The notes under the pieces are model-generated. The model did not search any database, was not told the DNA's origin, and saw nothing but the letters and a program-made list of their open reading frames with translations. From JACDAN01 sp963721345 (GTDB lineage: Bacteria > Actinomycetota > Thermoleophilia > Gaiellales > Gaiellaceae): 64,000 nucleotides of DNA. Location: positions 868,001 through 932,000 of the forward strand of contig CAVRIT010000001.1 in the NCBI GenBank assembly GCA_963721345.1, in the 5' to 3' direction. A program made the translations under genes and the position numbers. This document shows, one piece after another, positions 8,353 through 16,433 of the stretch (position 1 is the first letter of the stretch; each line of letters starts with the position of its first letter).

Positions 8353-9276
8353 TCAACGTCCGTTACGCCGCGGCATGAGCCGGCCGAGTGTGTCCGCCGC
8401 GATGTAGCCCGCGACCTTCGGGTTCTCCTGCAGGCGGCGGAGCGAGTACGCGTACCACTGCTCGCCGAACGGGACATAGATCCGCAGACGGTGTCCCTCG
8501 GCCACGAGCTGATCGCCGCGCTCCTCGCGGACCCCGAGCAGCATCTGGAACTCGTACTGCTCTGGCGAGCGGCCGTACGTCGAGGTAACCCGGATGCCCT
8601 CGTCGATCAGCCACTCGTCGTGGGTCGCGATGCCGACGTACGAGCCCTGCTCGAGCAGCGCCTCGAGAGCGCGGACGAAGTTGGCCCGCACCTGGTCGAA
8701 GTCCTGGTAGGCGAGCTTGAGCGGCTCGACGTAGATGCCCTTGCAGAGCCGCACGTTCGGGGTCAGGTCTTGCAACGCCGCGATGTCGTCCAGCGTGCGG
8801 CGCAGGTAGGCCTGGAGCACGATCCCGACGTTGTCGAGCCCCTCCTCGCGCAGCTCGCGGTAGATCGCGATCGTGTCGTCGGTGCAGCTCGAGTCCTCCA
8901 TGTCGATCCGGACGAAGTTGCCGCGCCCGGCCGCCCCGCGCACCGTGCGCTCGATGTTCTCCTTGGCGATGCGGCGATCGAGCTTCAGCCCCATGCCGGT
9001 CAGCTTCACGCTGACGTTCGAGTCGAGCTGCTGCGCGTCGATCGTCCTGAAGACGTCGTCGTAGGCGTACGCGATGTGCCGCGCCTCCTCGGGAGTCGTG
9101 ATCTCCTCGCCGAGGACGTCGATCGTCGCCATCTTCCCCTCGCCGTTCAGGCGCTTGACGACTCGGCAGGCGTCGTCCACACCCTCGCCGGCGATGTAGC
9201 GCTGGGAGATCCGGCGGACGATCGGCTTCGGGACGGCCGGCAGGGCGCTGACGATGGCGCGATCCAGCAGGGCCAT
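8353..9276 (-). CDS. Proline dehydrogenase
   Basis: A 307-residue monofunctional proline dehydrogenase, the FAD enzyme that converts proline to pyrroline-5-carboxylate. Family marks in order: SVKLTGMGLKLD near residue 89, VRIDMEDSSCTDDTIAIY near 121, LQAYLRRTLDD near 152, RLCKGIYVEP near 175, GSYVGIATHDEWLI near 211, and YEFQMLLGVREE near 240 followed by the VPFGEQWYAYSLRR substrate loop. The length is that of the small actinobacterial form. The partner pyrroline-5-carboxylate dehydrogenase is not in the window. Two hypothetical genes follow it upstream on the same strand. Confidence 0.93.
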   Translation of the reverse strand: MALLDRAIVSALPAVPKPIVRRISQRYIAGEGVDDACRVVKRLNGEGKMATIDVLGEEITTPEEARHIAYAYDDVFRTIDAQQLDSNVSVKLTGMGLKLDRRIAKENIERTVRGAAGRGNFVRIDMEDSSCTDDTIAIYRELREEGLDNVGIVLQAYLRRTLDDIAALQDLTPNVRLCKGIYVEPLKLAYQDFDQVRANFVRALEALLEQGSYVGIATHDEWLIDEGIRVTSTYGRSPEQYEFQMLLGVREERGDQLVAEGHRLRIYVPFGEQWYAYSLRRLQENPKVAGYIAADTLGRLMPRRNGR

Positions 9277-9288
9277 GAGGACCGGATC

Positions 9289-9579
9289 TTATTCGCGCAT
9301 GAAGCCCTGGCGGGCAGCGCTGACGAGCGCCACCGACTCAGGGAAGAGGACGCGCATGGCGTCGCGCAGCGCGATCGCCTGCTCGTCCACCCCGCCCTCG
9401 GCGTTGATCTGCGAGAGAGCCGCCGCAGTGAGCGCGACGGCCGTGTTCAGCGTCAGCGTCGCGAACTGCTCGCGCTGGGCCTCGGCGACGGACTCGGCCT
9501 GGCGCTCCGCGAACTCGCGCAGGCCCCGCATGAGGTCTTCCGGGTCGCCCCCGATCGGGAAGCCGAAGCTGCCTTCCAT
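9289..9579 (-). CDS. Conserved hypothetical, 96 aa
   Basis: A small helical protein (MEGSFGFPIGGDPEDLMRGL... ending RQGFMRE). It begins three bases after the stop of the 184-residue gene upstream and ends 13 bases before the proline dehydrogenase start, so the three minus-strand genes probably form an operon. No membrane segment and no recognised domain. Regular alanine and leucine spacing in the middle suggests a helical bundle or dimer. Confidence 0.6.
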   Translation of the reverse strand: MEGSFGFPIGGDPEDLMRGLREFAERQAESVAEAQREQFATLTLNTAVALTAAALSQINAEGGVDEQAIALRDAMRVLFPESVALVSAARQGFMRE

Positions 9580-9582
9580 GGA

Positions 9583-10137
9583 CTACACGGTAGCCGGTCG
9601 CTTGTAGTTCGCCTCGACGTCGGTGACAAAGTCCTCGACCGCGCGCGCCGCGTGCTTCATCGCCTCGGCGAACGGGGACATGCCGGTGTCGCCCAGCGCC
9701 TGCTCGAGCTTCCGGGTGGCCAGGCCCACCTCGTCGAGCCACGCCGTCGTCGCGAGCCGCGGCGGCACGCCGAGCACAACCTGAAGCTCCCGAATCGCCT
9801 CCTCCGCTTCGTCGATCCCCGGCGGGTTCTCGGTCAGGCGAAGCGCGACGAGACGGGACAGCAGCTCGTCGAGCTCGCCGCCCCCCGCGCTCTCCTCGGC
9901 GATCTCGCACAGGGCGGCGAGCGACGACGCTTGTCGCACCAGCTCGCGGTCGGCGATCGGCTCGCCGCTCTCGTCGAGCGCCAGCCATGCGTGCTCCTCC
10001 CCCGCGCGAAACGCGCAGAGGTAGACCCGCTTGCCTGGGATCGGTTCAGATGCGACGACGCCGGACAGCTCCTCGCCGTCCGCGGCGTACCGCGCGGCAG
10101 CCGTCGCCGTCCGGTGGAGGTCGTCCTGAAGCGCCAC
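9583..10137 (-). CDS. Conserved hypothetical, 184 aa
   Basis: A soluble protein without recognised domain. The first half looks like a small alpha/beta fold (SGVVASEPIPGKRVYLCAF, EHAWLALDESGEPI); the second half is helical (LDELLSRLVALRLTEN, VEDFVTDVEANYKRP). It is the first gene of the likely operon with the 96-residue protein and proline dehydrogenase. It is divergent from the methyltransferase at 10162, with only 24 bases between them, which must contain both starts. Function unknown. Confidence 0.6.
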   Translation of the reverse strand: MALQDDLHRTATAAARYAADGEELSGVVASEPIPGKRVYLCAFRAGEEHAWLALDESGEPIADRELVRQASSLAALCEIAEESAGGGELDELLSRLVALRLTENPPGIDEAEEAIRELQVVLGVPPRLATTAWLDEVGLATRKLEQALGDTGMSPFAEAMKHAARAVEDFVTDVEANYKRPATV

Positions 10138-10161
10138 GGAGCCACCTTAGACTCGGCCCCG

Positions 10162-10842
10162 ATGGACGCAGTCGAGCTCTTTGCGCCGCTCGGGCCGACC
10201 TACGACCGCTACGCCCGCCTCCTCTCGTTCGGCCAGGACCCCCGGTGGCGCCGCTTCCTCGTCTCGCGGGTCGACGTTGGCCCCGAGCACACCGTTTTGG
10301 ACGTCGCGACGGGAACCGCCGCAGTCGCGATCGAGCTCGTCCGACAGACCGGCTGCCGCGTCGTCGGGGTCGACCAGAGCCCCGAGATGCTCGAGATCGG
10401 GCGACGGCGGGTGAAAGCCGCGGGCTTTGGCGATCGGGTCGAGCTGCGCCAGGGAAACGCCGAGCGGCTGCCGTTCGGCGACGACACCTTCGACGCCCTG
10501 ACCGTCACCTACCTGCTTCGGTACGTGGAAGACCCTGCCGCGACGATGCGCGAGCTCGCACGGGTCGTGAGGCCAGGCGGAACGCTGGCGATGCTCGAGT
10601 TCGCCGTCCCCAGAGGGCTCGCGCGACCGGCGTGGGAGCTCTACGTCCGCGTGGGGCTGCCACTCCTCGGCGCGATCGTCTCGCCGGGCTGGCGTCGCGT
10701 CGGCTCGTTCCTCGGGCCGAGCATCCGCGACTTTCACGCGCGCTACGACATCCCGCAGCTGTGGCGAGACGCCGGGATTGCAGACGTCCAGTCACGGCGT
10801 CTCTCGCTCGGCGGCGGAATCGTGGTCTGGGGCCGCGCGTGA
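10162..10842 (+). CDS. UbiE/MenG-like methyltransferase
   Basis: A 226-residue class I SAM methyltransferase. Motif I VLDVATGTAAVAIELV (near residue 44), acidic motif VVGVDQSPEMLEIG (near 70), motif II-like GNAERLPFGDDTFDAL (near 98) and RVVRPGGTLAMLEFAVP (near 137) match the ubiquinone/menaquinone methyltransferase family. The C-terminal GSFLGPSIRDFHARY is also typical of MenG-like proteins. A role in menaquinone biosynthesis is possible but not proven. Its stop overlaps the start of the membrane protein downstream as GTGA (10839-10842). Confidence 0.8.
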   Translation: MDAVELFAPLGPTYDRYARLLSFGQDPRWRRFLVSRVDVGPEHTVLDVATGTAAVAIELVRQTGCRVVGVDQSPEMLEIGRRRVKAAGFGDRVELRQGNAERLPFGDDTFDALTVTYLLRYVEDPAATMRELARVVRPGGTLAMLEFAVPRGLARPAWELYVRVGLPLLGAIVSPGWRRVGSFLGPSIRDFHARYDIPQLWRDAGIADVQSRRLSLGGGIVVWGRA

Positions 10843-11510
10843 CCCGCCCGGCCTTCTACGCGCTCGACCGGGGAGGCTGGCGCGACTACGTCACGATCCT
10901 CCATCTCCCGTACACGGCGTGGCATCTCTCGTACGTCGCGATCGGCGCCGCGCTGAGCGCCGACTTCTCGGGACGCCGCCTTGCTGCCGCTCTCGCCTCG
11001 TTCGGTCTCGCGCTGGGAATCGGCGCGCACGCACTGGACGAGCTGAACGGCAGGCCGCTGCAGACACAGATCCCCGACCGCGTGCTGATCGCGCTCGCAG
11101 CCGTCTCGATCGCCGGAGCCGCCGCGATCGGCATCGCTGCGGCGCTCACCTGGACACCTTGGCTCCTCGCCTTCGTGGCCGCCGGAGCCTTTCTCGTCGT
11201 CGCCTACAACCTGGAGCTCTTCGGCGGCGCGTTCCACACCGACCTGTGGTTTGCGCTCGCGTGGGGCGCCTTCCCGCTCCTTGCCGCGTACTTCGTCACC
11301 GCCGAGGAAGTGACCGTCGTCGCGGCGCTCGGCGCGCTCTTTGCCCTCTACACGAGCCTCGTGCAGCGAACACTGTCCACGGAGGTCCGGAACGTCAGGC
11401 GTCGCGGGACGGGCGATCCGGCGCTGCTCGCCTCCCCGGAGCGGGCACTTCGCCTGCTCAGCCTGGCCATGCCGGTACTCGCTGCAACCCTCCTCGCCCT
11501 ACGATGGTGA
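10839..11510 (+). CDS. Polytopic membrane protein, unknown function
   Basis: A 223-residue protein with about six to seven hydrophobic segments and small polar loops. The opening DYVTILHLPYTAWHLSYVAIG and the GIGAHALDELNGRPL loop (near residue 60) contain conserved-looking His, Asp and Glu. The pattern recalls UbiA-type prenyltransferases in outline, but the two DxxxD motifs of that family are absent, so no enzyme name is given. Start GTG 10839 overlaps the UbiE-like stop. Coupling to that gene hints at a lipid or quinone theme. Confidence 0.65.
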   Translation: MTRPAFYALDRGGWRDYVTILHLPYTAWHLSYVAIGAALSADFSGRRLAAALASFGLALGIGAHALDELNGRPLQTQIPDRVLIALAAVSIAGAAAIGIAAALTWTPWLLAFVAAGAFLVVAYNLELFGGAFHTDLWFALAWGAFPLLAAYFVTAEEVTVVAALGALFALYTSLVQRTLSTEVRNVRRRGTGDPALLASPERALRLLSLAMPVLAATLLALRW

Positions 11511-11511
11511 C

Positions 11512-12630
11512 GTGGGGCTCTTCTCCCGCCGACGAAAGCGCACGCAGCGCCTCGCGGACGTCGAGGCGGAGCTCGACCATGCGCGCGACGAGCTCACGCG
11601 GCTGATTCGCGAAGAGTCCGAGCAGCGCGCCGCCGAGATCCAGCGGCTCATGGCGCGCGAGCGCGCGGACTCGCTCTCTCGCCTCCAGGAGGAGGAGCGG
11701 CGGATCGCGGAGGAACGGCGGCGGATCGTCGCCGAACAGGAGCGCAAGGCGATCTCGGAGCTCAGCGCCGGCCTGGCGGAGACGCAGCAGCGCGTCGCGG
11801 ACCGACTCGCGAGCTGGTCGGCCGACCTCGACCGCACGAAGCAGTCCCTCACCGCCGAGCTCGCCAAGCTGCGCGAGCGCCAGAACGCGGTGGTCGCCGA
11901 GGCCGAGGGCCGGATCGAGTCCGACCGCCAGAAGATCGACGAGGTCGGCGAGTTCCAAGCGGCGGCGTTCGCGAAGCTGCGCGAAGAGCTCCAGCACGCC
12001 GTCGACGCCGCCTCGGCGACGGTCAGCGCGGAGCTCGAGACCCATGCCGCGGAAGGCCGGCGCGCGGGCGAGGAGATGGTGCAGCGCCTGAAGGCGCGGG
12101 ACCGCCGCCTCCTCGAACGCATCGAGCGGGAGGAGATGGACGTCGCGAAGCGGATCCAAGGGCGGTTCGCGGATGTCGAGCGGCGTCAGTCCGAGACGCT
12201 CGAGCGGCAGACGGATCAGGCGGCCGGCCGGTTCGCCGAGGCCGCGGCACTCCAGTTCGACGCCGCCGTCAAGACGGCGCGCGAGGACGCTGCCCGACGA
12301 CTGGCCCGCGAGCTCGACCGCGCCGTCCACATGTTCGCGCGGGAGGCCGAGTCGGTCCTCGCCGAGCGTCTCGCGCAGGTCGCGGACTCCGGCGCGCAGC
12401 GAGTCGAGAAGCGGCTGCGCCAGGTGACAGCGGGCATGGAGCGCCAGCGCGACGAGTTCATCAGCTCCCTCCAGCGCCGTGTCGCGCATATCGAGCTCGA
12501 GCTTCGCGAGCGCCTTCGGGGACTGGCGGACGAAGCGGAGGCCGAGCGTGCGGCCCTCGATCGGAGGCTTCAGGAGCTCACTCGCCGCGCCGACGAAGTT
12601 CCAACTTCCTCGGGCAGGGTTCGTCTTTGA
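11512..12630 (+). CDS. Long coiled-coil protein
   Basis: A 372-residue protein that is almost entirely charged heptad-repeat coiled coil from about residue 10 to the end, rich in Arg, Glu, Ala and Leu (for example RLQEEERRIAEERRRIVAEQ and RRVAHIELELRERLRGLADE). No transmembrane segment and no catalytic motif. Such proteins usually act as scaffolds or in envelope or nucleoid organisation. GTG 11512 is chosen: it lies two bases after the upstream stop and starts the basic GLFSRRRKRT head. The next small gene follows closely. Confidence 0.7.
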   Translation: MGLFSRRRKRTQRLADVEAELDHARDELTRLIREESEQRAAEIQRLMARERADSLSRLQEEERRIAEERRRIVAEQERKAISELSAGLAETQQRVADRLASWSADLDRTKQSLTAELAKLRERQNAVVAEAEGRIESDRQKIDEVGEFQAAAFAKLREELQHAVDAASATVSAELETHAAEGRRAGEEMVQRLKARDRRLLERIEREEMDVAKRIQGRFADVERRQSETLERQTDQAAGRFAEAAALQFDAAVKTAREDAARRLARELDRAVHMFAREAESVLAERLAQVADSGAQRVEKRLRQVTAGMERQRDEFISSLQRRVAHIELELRERLRGLADEAEAERAALDRRLQELTRRADEVPTSSGRVRL

Positions 12631-12656
12631 GAAAACGAATCAGGCCCCACAAACGA

Positions 12657-12863
12657 ATGTCGTCGCCCATGCCAGAGATCGCCGAGACCGACCAGACCGA
12701 GCGCGACCGTGTCGCCGGCTGGCGATTGCACGTCCTGATCGAGGCTGGGTACCCCGTGCACCTTGCGGAGCGGCTCGCACACAGCGAGGCCGACCTTCAC
12801 CGCGCCGTCGAGCTCGTCCGACTGGGTTGCGACTCCACAGTCGCGGCCGAGATCCTGCTCTAA
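12657..12863 (+). CDS. Small conserved hypothetical with UBA-like helices
   Basis: About 68 residues from ATG 12657 (a TTG at 12627 overlapping the previous stop is an alternative). The core RLHVLIEAGYPVHLAERLAH followed by DLHRAVELVRLGCDSTVAAEIL is a three-helix pattern that resembles UBA-like or small regulatory domains found beside exonuclease VII genes in actinomycetes. Function unknown; the gene lies just upstream of xseA. Confidence 0.6.
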   Translation: MSSPMPEIAETDQTERDRVAGWRLHVLIEAGYPVHLAERLAHSEADLHRAVELVRLGCDSTVAAEILL

Positions 12864-12896
12864 GCCGGCACGGCGCCGTCCGTACCATCTACCTCG

Positions 12897-13973
12897 ATGA
12901 AGGTCGAGGCAGCGCACCACGGCGACCGCAAGGTCTACTCCGTCTCCGCTTTCAACCACGGGGTCGCGGCCTGGCTCGGGCGGCTGCCGACGGTCTGGGT
13001 CGAGGGCGAGCTGACGGAGCTCCGCCGGCAGGATCGCTGGCAGAGCGTCTTCTTCACGCTGAAGGATCCCGGGGACGGCGCCTGTCTCCCGGTGTCGATG
13101 CCCCGCGGCCAGTTCGACGCGTTGCGGCTCGATCTGACGAACGGCGAGCGCGTCCACGTGTTCGGGCGCGCCGAGCTGTTCGAGGCGCGCGGCGAGCTGC
13201 GGCTCCGCGCACTGTCGATCGAACGCTTCGGCCTCGGCGACCACCTCGCGGCGCTCGAGCGGCTGAAGCAGAAGCTCGCGGCCGAGGGGCTCTTCGAGCG
13301 GCGGCGCCCGCTGCCGCGGTTCCCGGCGAAGATCGGGCTCCTGACGGGGAACGACGCAGCGGCGAAGCGCGACGTCGTGACCGCGATCACCACGCGGTTT
13401 CCGCCGGCGCGCGTCGTCGTCTACGAGACCTACGTCCAGGGGCCACGGGCCGCACCGGCGCTCGCGACAGGGCTCGAGGATCTGTGCGACGCGGGAGTCG
13501 ACGTGATCGTGCTGGCGCGAGGCGGGGGCAGCTTCGAGGATCTGCTGCCGTTCAGCGACGAGCGGCTCGTCCGTGCAGTCGCGTCCTGCCGCGTCCCGGT
13601 GGTCTCGGCGGTGGGGCATGAGCAGGACACACCGCTGACGGATCTCGCGGCCGACGCCCGCGCCTCGACGCCCAGCGTCGCCGCGCGGCTCGTCGTCCCG
13701 GACGCGGACGAGCTTCGCGAGCGGCTGGCACAGACCCGCAGCCGGCTCCAGCGAGCGCCGCTGCACCTCGTCGAGCGCAAGCGCGCCAGGCTGGAGGCTG
13801 CGAGCGGGCGCCTGCGCGCCCTGTCGCCACGAGCGACGCTCGAGCGGGGCTACGCGATCGTTCGGGACGGCCGGCGGATCGTCCGACGCGGCGACGAGGT
13901 CGTGACCGGCGGACGAGTCGAGGTCGAGCTCGGCGAGGGAGGCTTCGCGGCGACCGTCGAGGAGACGCGGTGA
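12897..13973 (+). CDS. xseA: Exodeoxyribonuclease VII large subunit
   Basis: A 358-residue large subunit of the single-strand-specific exonuclease VII. It has an N-terminal OB-fold (VYSVSAFNHGVAAWL to SIERFGLGDHLAALERLK) and the catalytic core: FPAKIGLLTGNDAAAKRDV, RVVVYETYVQGPRAA, VDVIVLARGGGSFEDLLPFSD and VSAVGHEQDTPLTDLAADAR. The coiled-coil tail is shorter than in Escherichia coli, as in other actinomycetes, and ends with LERGYAIVRDGRRIV. ATG 12897. The stop overlaps the xseB start as GTGA, giving the coupling expected for the two subunits of one enzyme. Confidence 0.95.
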   Translation: MKVEAAHHGDRKVYSVSAFNHGVAAWLGRLPTVWVEGELTELRRQDRWQSVFFTLKDPGDGACLPVSMPRGQFDALRLDLTNGERVHVFGRAELFEARGELRLRALSIERFGLGDHLAALERLKQKLAAEGLFERRRPLPRFPAKIGLLTGNDAAAKRDVVTAITTRFPPARVVVYETYVQGPRAAPALATGLEDLCDAGVDVIVLARGGGSFEDLLPFSDERLVRAVASCRVPVVSAVGHEQDTPLTDLAADARASTPSVAARLVVPDADELRERLAQTRSRLQRAPLHLVERKRARLEAASGRLRALSPRATLERGYAIVRDGRRIVRRGDEVVTGGRVEVELGEGGFAATVEETR

Positions 13974-14155
13974 AGTTCGAAGAAGCTGCGAAAGAGCTCG
14001 AGCAGATCGTCCAGCAGCTCGAGACGGGACGGGCGGACCTCGACGACGCGATCAAGCTCTGGGAGCGCGGTGAGGAGCTTCACCGGCTGTGCCTGGAGAA
14101 GCTCGACTCGGCTCAGGGAAGGATCGAAGCCCTAAAACCCGTCGAACCTGCTTAG
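13970..14155 (+). CDS. xseB: Exodeoxyribonuclease VII small subunit
   Basis: A 61-residue protein with the two-helix XseB fold: FEEAAKELEQIVQQLETG and DLDDAIKLWERGEELHRLC. Several copies bind each large subunit. GTG 13970 overlaps the xseA stop. Confidence 0.93.
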   Translation: MKFEEAAKELEQIVQQLETGRADLDDAIKLWERGEELHRLCLEKLDSAQGRIEALKPVEPA

Positions 14156-14165
14156 ATTTCGCGCG

Positions 14166-14558
14166 ATGGAAGCAGCCGATCTCCTCAAGCAGGTCCCGCT
14201 CTTCTCCGACCTCGACGACCGAGAGCGCCAGCAGATCGCAAGCTCGATGAAGCCCCGCACCTTCTCGGCCGGTCAGGAGATCGCCGTGGAGGGGGAAAGC
14301 GGAGTCGGCTTCTTCGTGATCGAGGACGGCCAGGCCAAGGTCACGGTGCACGGGGACGAGGTGCGCATGCTCGGAGCCGGTGACTACTTCGGTGAGGTCG
14401 CGCTGATCACGCAGGGTGCCCGCACCGCAACGGTCACGGCCGAGACGGACCTGAAGACCTACGGCATGACGTCGTGGGAGTTCCGGCCGCTCGTCGAGGA
14501 CACGCCGTCGCTCGCCTGGAAGCTGCTCCAGTCGGCCGTCAAGCAGTACTCGCAGTAA
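14166..14558 (+). CDS. Stand-alone cyclic-nucleotide-binding (Crp-like) domain protein
   Basis: A 130-residue protein consisting of a single cNMP-binding domain with no DNA-binding region. The phosphate-binding cassette reads GDYFGEVALITQGARTATV (near residue 74), with the conserved Gly-Glu and Arg that contact the cyclic nucleotide. The N-terminus VPLFSDLDDRERQQIASSM is the usual first helix. It probably works as a ligand-responsive subunit or adaptor rather than as a transcription factor. It starts ten bases after xseB; its last 20 bases overlap the 3' end of the broken glycerate kinase on the other strand. Confidence 0.85.
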   Translation: MEAADLLKQVPLFSDLDDRERQQIASSMKPRTFSAGQEIAVEGESGVGFFVIEDGQAKVTVHGDEVRMLGAGDYFGEVALITQGARTATVTAETDLKTYGMTSWEFRPLVEDTPSLAWKLLQSAVKQYSQ

Positions 14559-15406
14559 GCCGCCGTCCCAGCTCGACGAGATCCTCGTGCGCCCGCGCAG
14601 GATCGCCGCTGAGCTCGTAGAGCTCCATCCCCGGCGGTCGGTCGACGACGCGGCCCCCGAAGACCGCGCAGCGGACGCCCTGCTCGCGGCAGACACGCTG
14701 CACCGCGTCCGGCGCTTTTCCCATCCACGTCGAGGGGTCGACCGTGCCCTCGCCGGTGACGACGAGATCCACGCCGCGCAACCGCTCCCGGAACCCGATC
14801 AGGTCGAGGACGAGCGGCGCGCCTTCGACGAGCTCGGCGCCCAGCGACGCGAGCGCCGCGCCGATGCCCCCCGCAGCTCCCGCTCCGGGCAGATCACGGT
14901 ACGGCGCGAGCGCTTCGATCTCCCAGGAGCCTCCGCTCGAGCTCCGGAAGCTGCTCCGGCGTCGCTCCCTTCTGCACAGCGAAGACCCGAACTGCGTCGA
15001 TCAACACGGCCCGCACGTCGCACGCGGCCCGCGTCGGGACCGGCAGCTGCTCGACCACCTCCAGCAACCCCGCGCCGCCGTCCACCGTCCCCGTGCCACC
15101 GAGAAAGACGACGAGCTCGTTGGGACCGGCAGCGACGACCTCGTTGATCCGCTCTCCGAGCGGCCGGCTCGAAGCCCGCATGACGTCACCGGTCGTCCCG
15201 AGGCCGATGACCTGCGCGGCCTCGATCGCGGCGACGCCTTCCGGGAGCGCGCCGACCAGCACGTCCAGCGTCCCCTCCCCGCCGTCCGCGACGGGAACCT
15301 CCTCGGCCGACGCGCCGCCGAGTCGCAGTCCCTCCGCCAGCGCGGCGGCAGCGTGGCGCGCGGAGAGGACGCCTTTGAGGCTAGCCGGAGACGCGAGCGC
15401 GCGCAC
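14539..15406 (-). pseudogene. Glycerate kinase, interrupted by one frameshift
   Basis: Homology to the GlxK/GarK-type glycerate kinase runs from GTG 15406 to the TGA at 14539-14541, but the frame changes once near 14920-14945. The first part carries SLKGVLSARHAAAALAEGL, VPVADGGEGTLD and VVFLGGTGTVDGGAGLLE. The second part, in another frame, carries PYRDLPGAGAAGGIGAAL, VDLVVTGEGTVDPSTW and GKAPDAVQRVC, the ATP and glycerate site. Both sides are well conserved, so either a recent single-base mutation or an assembly error separates them. The total is somewhat shorter than the usual 370 residues. The start overlaps the end of the flippase-like gene upstream by 26 bases. Confidence 0.75.
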
Positions 15407-16433
15407 GGGGCTCCTCGGCCAGAACGACCTCGCCGTTCTCCGGCGCCTCCGACTCCGGCATCGTGCGCAGCGCGGCGAGCGAGAGGCCCTCGCGCATGAG
15501 GAAGATCAGCCCGAGGCCGATCCCCACGGACATCTCGAGCACCTGGAGGCCGAGCCCGAACGCGACGCCCGTCCCATAGGCCACCCCGTACGAGACGAGC
15601 GGCAGCGCGACGACTGCCTGCAGCAGGCCGATGTTCCCCGGCCAGAGCGGGAAGATCGTTGCGACGTTCATCAGCAGCAGCACGAGCGCTGCCGCGGATA
15701 ACGGCAGGTCGAGCCCAAACGCGAACATCGTCGCCCAGACCGCGTAGAGCTGGACGCCCCACGCGCCCGTCTGGAGCGTCGCGGCCGCCACGGCCGCCGT
15801 GGGCTCGCGCATGACGTTCAGCCCGAGCCGGGCCATCTCCAGGAGCCTCCGGATCGCCCGCGCCCCCTCCGGGAGGGGTCTGCGCTCGAGACCCGCCACG
15901 AGAACCGTGGCGAGGAAGAGCGCGATGCCGATCACGATCGCGATCTCGAGGCTCGTGATCGCCCAGCGGGGGATCTTCGCCGTCAAGAGCACAAAGACAG
16001 TCAGGATGAGCGCCGGAAAGAGGTCGAAGAGCCGGTGCGCGAAGACCGAGCCGAGCAGCCGGCCCGTGACTCCGGCGCCCCGAGGCATCCCTCGCGCCAG
16101 CACCGCCACCCTCGCGAGCTCGCCGATTCGACCCGGCAGCACCGCGTTGCCGAGCAGCCCGACGGAGAACGCTGAGAACACTCGCTGGAACCCCGGCTGC
16201 TGGTCGGGCGGCAGGGCCTGGGTGATCACCGTGCGCCAGGACCAGGCCCGGATCACGACCGAGAGCAGGTTGAGTGCCAGCGCGACGACGATCCAGGTCC
16301 AGGAGACGGCCCGGAACGCGTCGCCCACGAGGCTCCATTCGGGCGCGCGCCACCAGAAGAGCGCGGCCACGGCGCCGACCATCACCAGCGCCATCAGGCC
16401 GCGGAGCAACCAGCTGCTCGGGACGACCCTCAC
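15381..16433 (-). CDS. Flippase-like membrane protein (LPG synthase TM region family)
   Basis: A 350-residue protein with about eight hydrophobic segments and the pattern of the lysylphosphatidylglycerol-synthase transmembrane (YbhN/AglD-like) family: WSWRTVITQALPPDQQ, FSAFSVGLLGNAVLPGRIGE near residue 90, RLFDLFPALILTVFVLL near 128, and ATIFPLWPGNIGLLQAVVAL near 255. Members are thought to flip or transfer lipid-linked groups. GTG 16433 overlaps the stop of the PimA-like gene (GTGA), which links the protein to mannolipid or glycolipid assembly. This is inference from context. Confidence 0.85.
   Translation of the reverse strand: MRVVPSSWLLRGLMALVMVGAVAALFWWRAPEWSLVGDAFRAVSWTWIVVALALNLLSVVIRAWSWRTVITQALPPDQQPGFQRVFSAFSVGLLGNAVLPGRIGELARVAVLARGMPRGAGVTGRLLGSVFAHRLFDLFPALILTVFVLLTAKIPRWAITSLEIAIVIGIALFLATVLVAGLERRPLPEGARAIRRLLEMARLGLNVMREPTAAVAAATLQTGAWGVQLYAVWATMFAFGLDLPLSAAALVLLLMNVATIFPLWPGNIGLLQAVVALPLVSYGVAYGTGVAFGLGLQVLEMSVGIGLGLIFLMREGLSLAALRTMPESEAPENGEVVLAEEPRARARVSG

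Noticed and set aside
8239..10161. Long plus-strand frame in front of the UbiE-like methyltransferase
   Set aside because: It is antisense to proline dehydrogenase and two hypothetical genes and has no recognisable domain; the real gene starts at ATG 10162.
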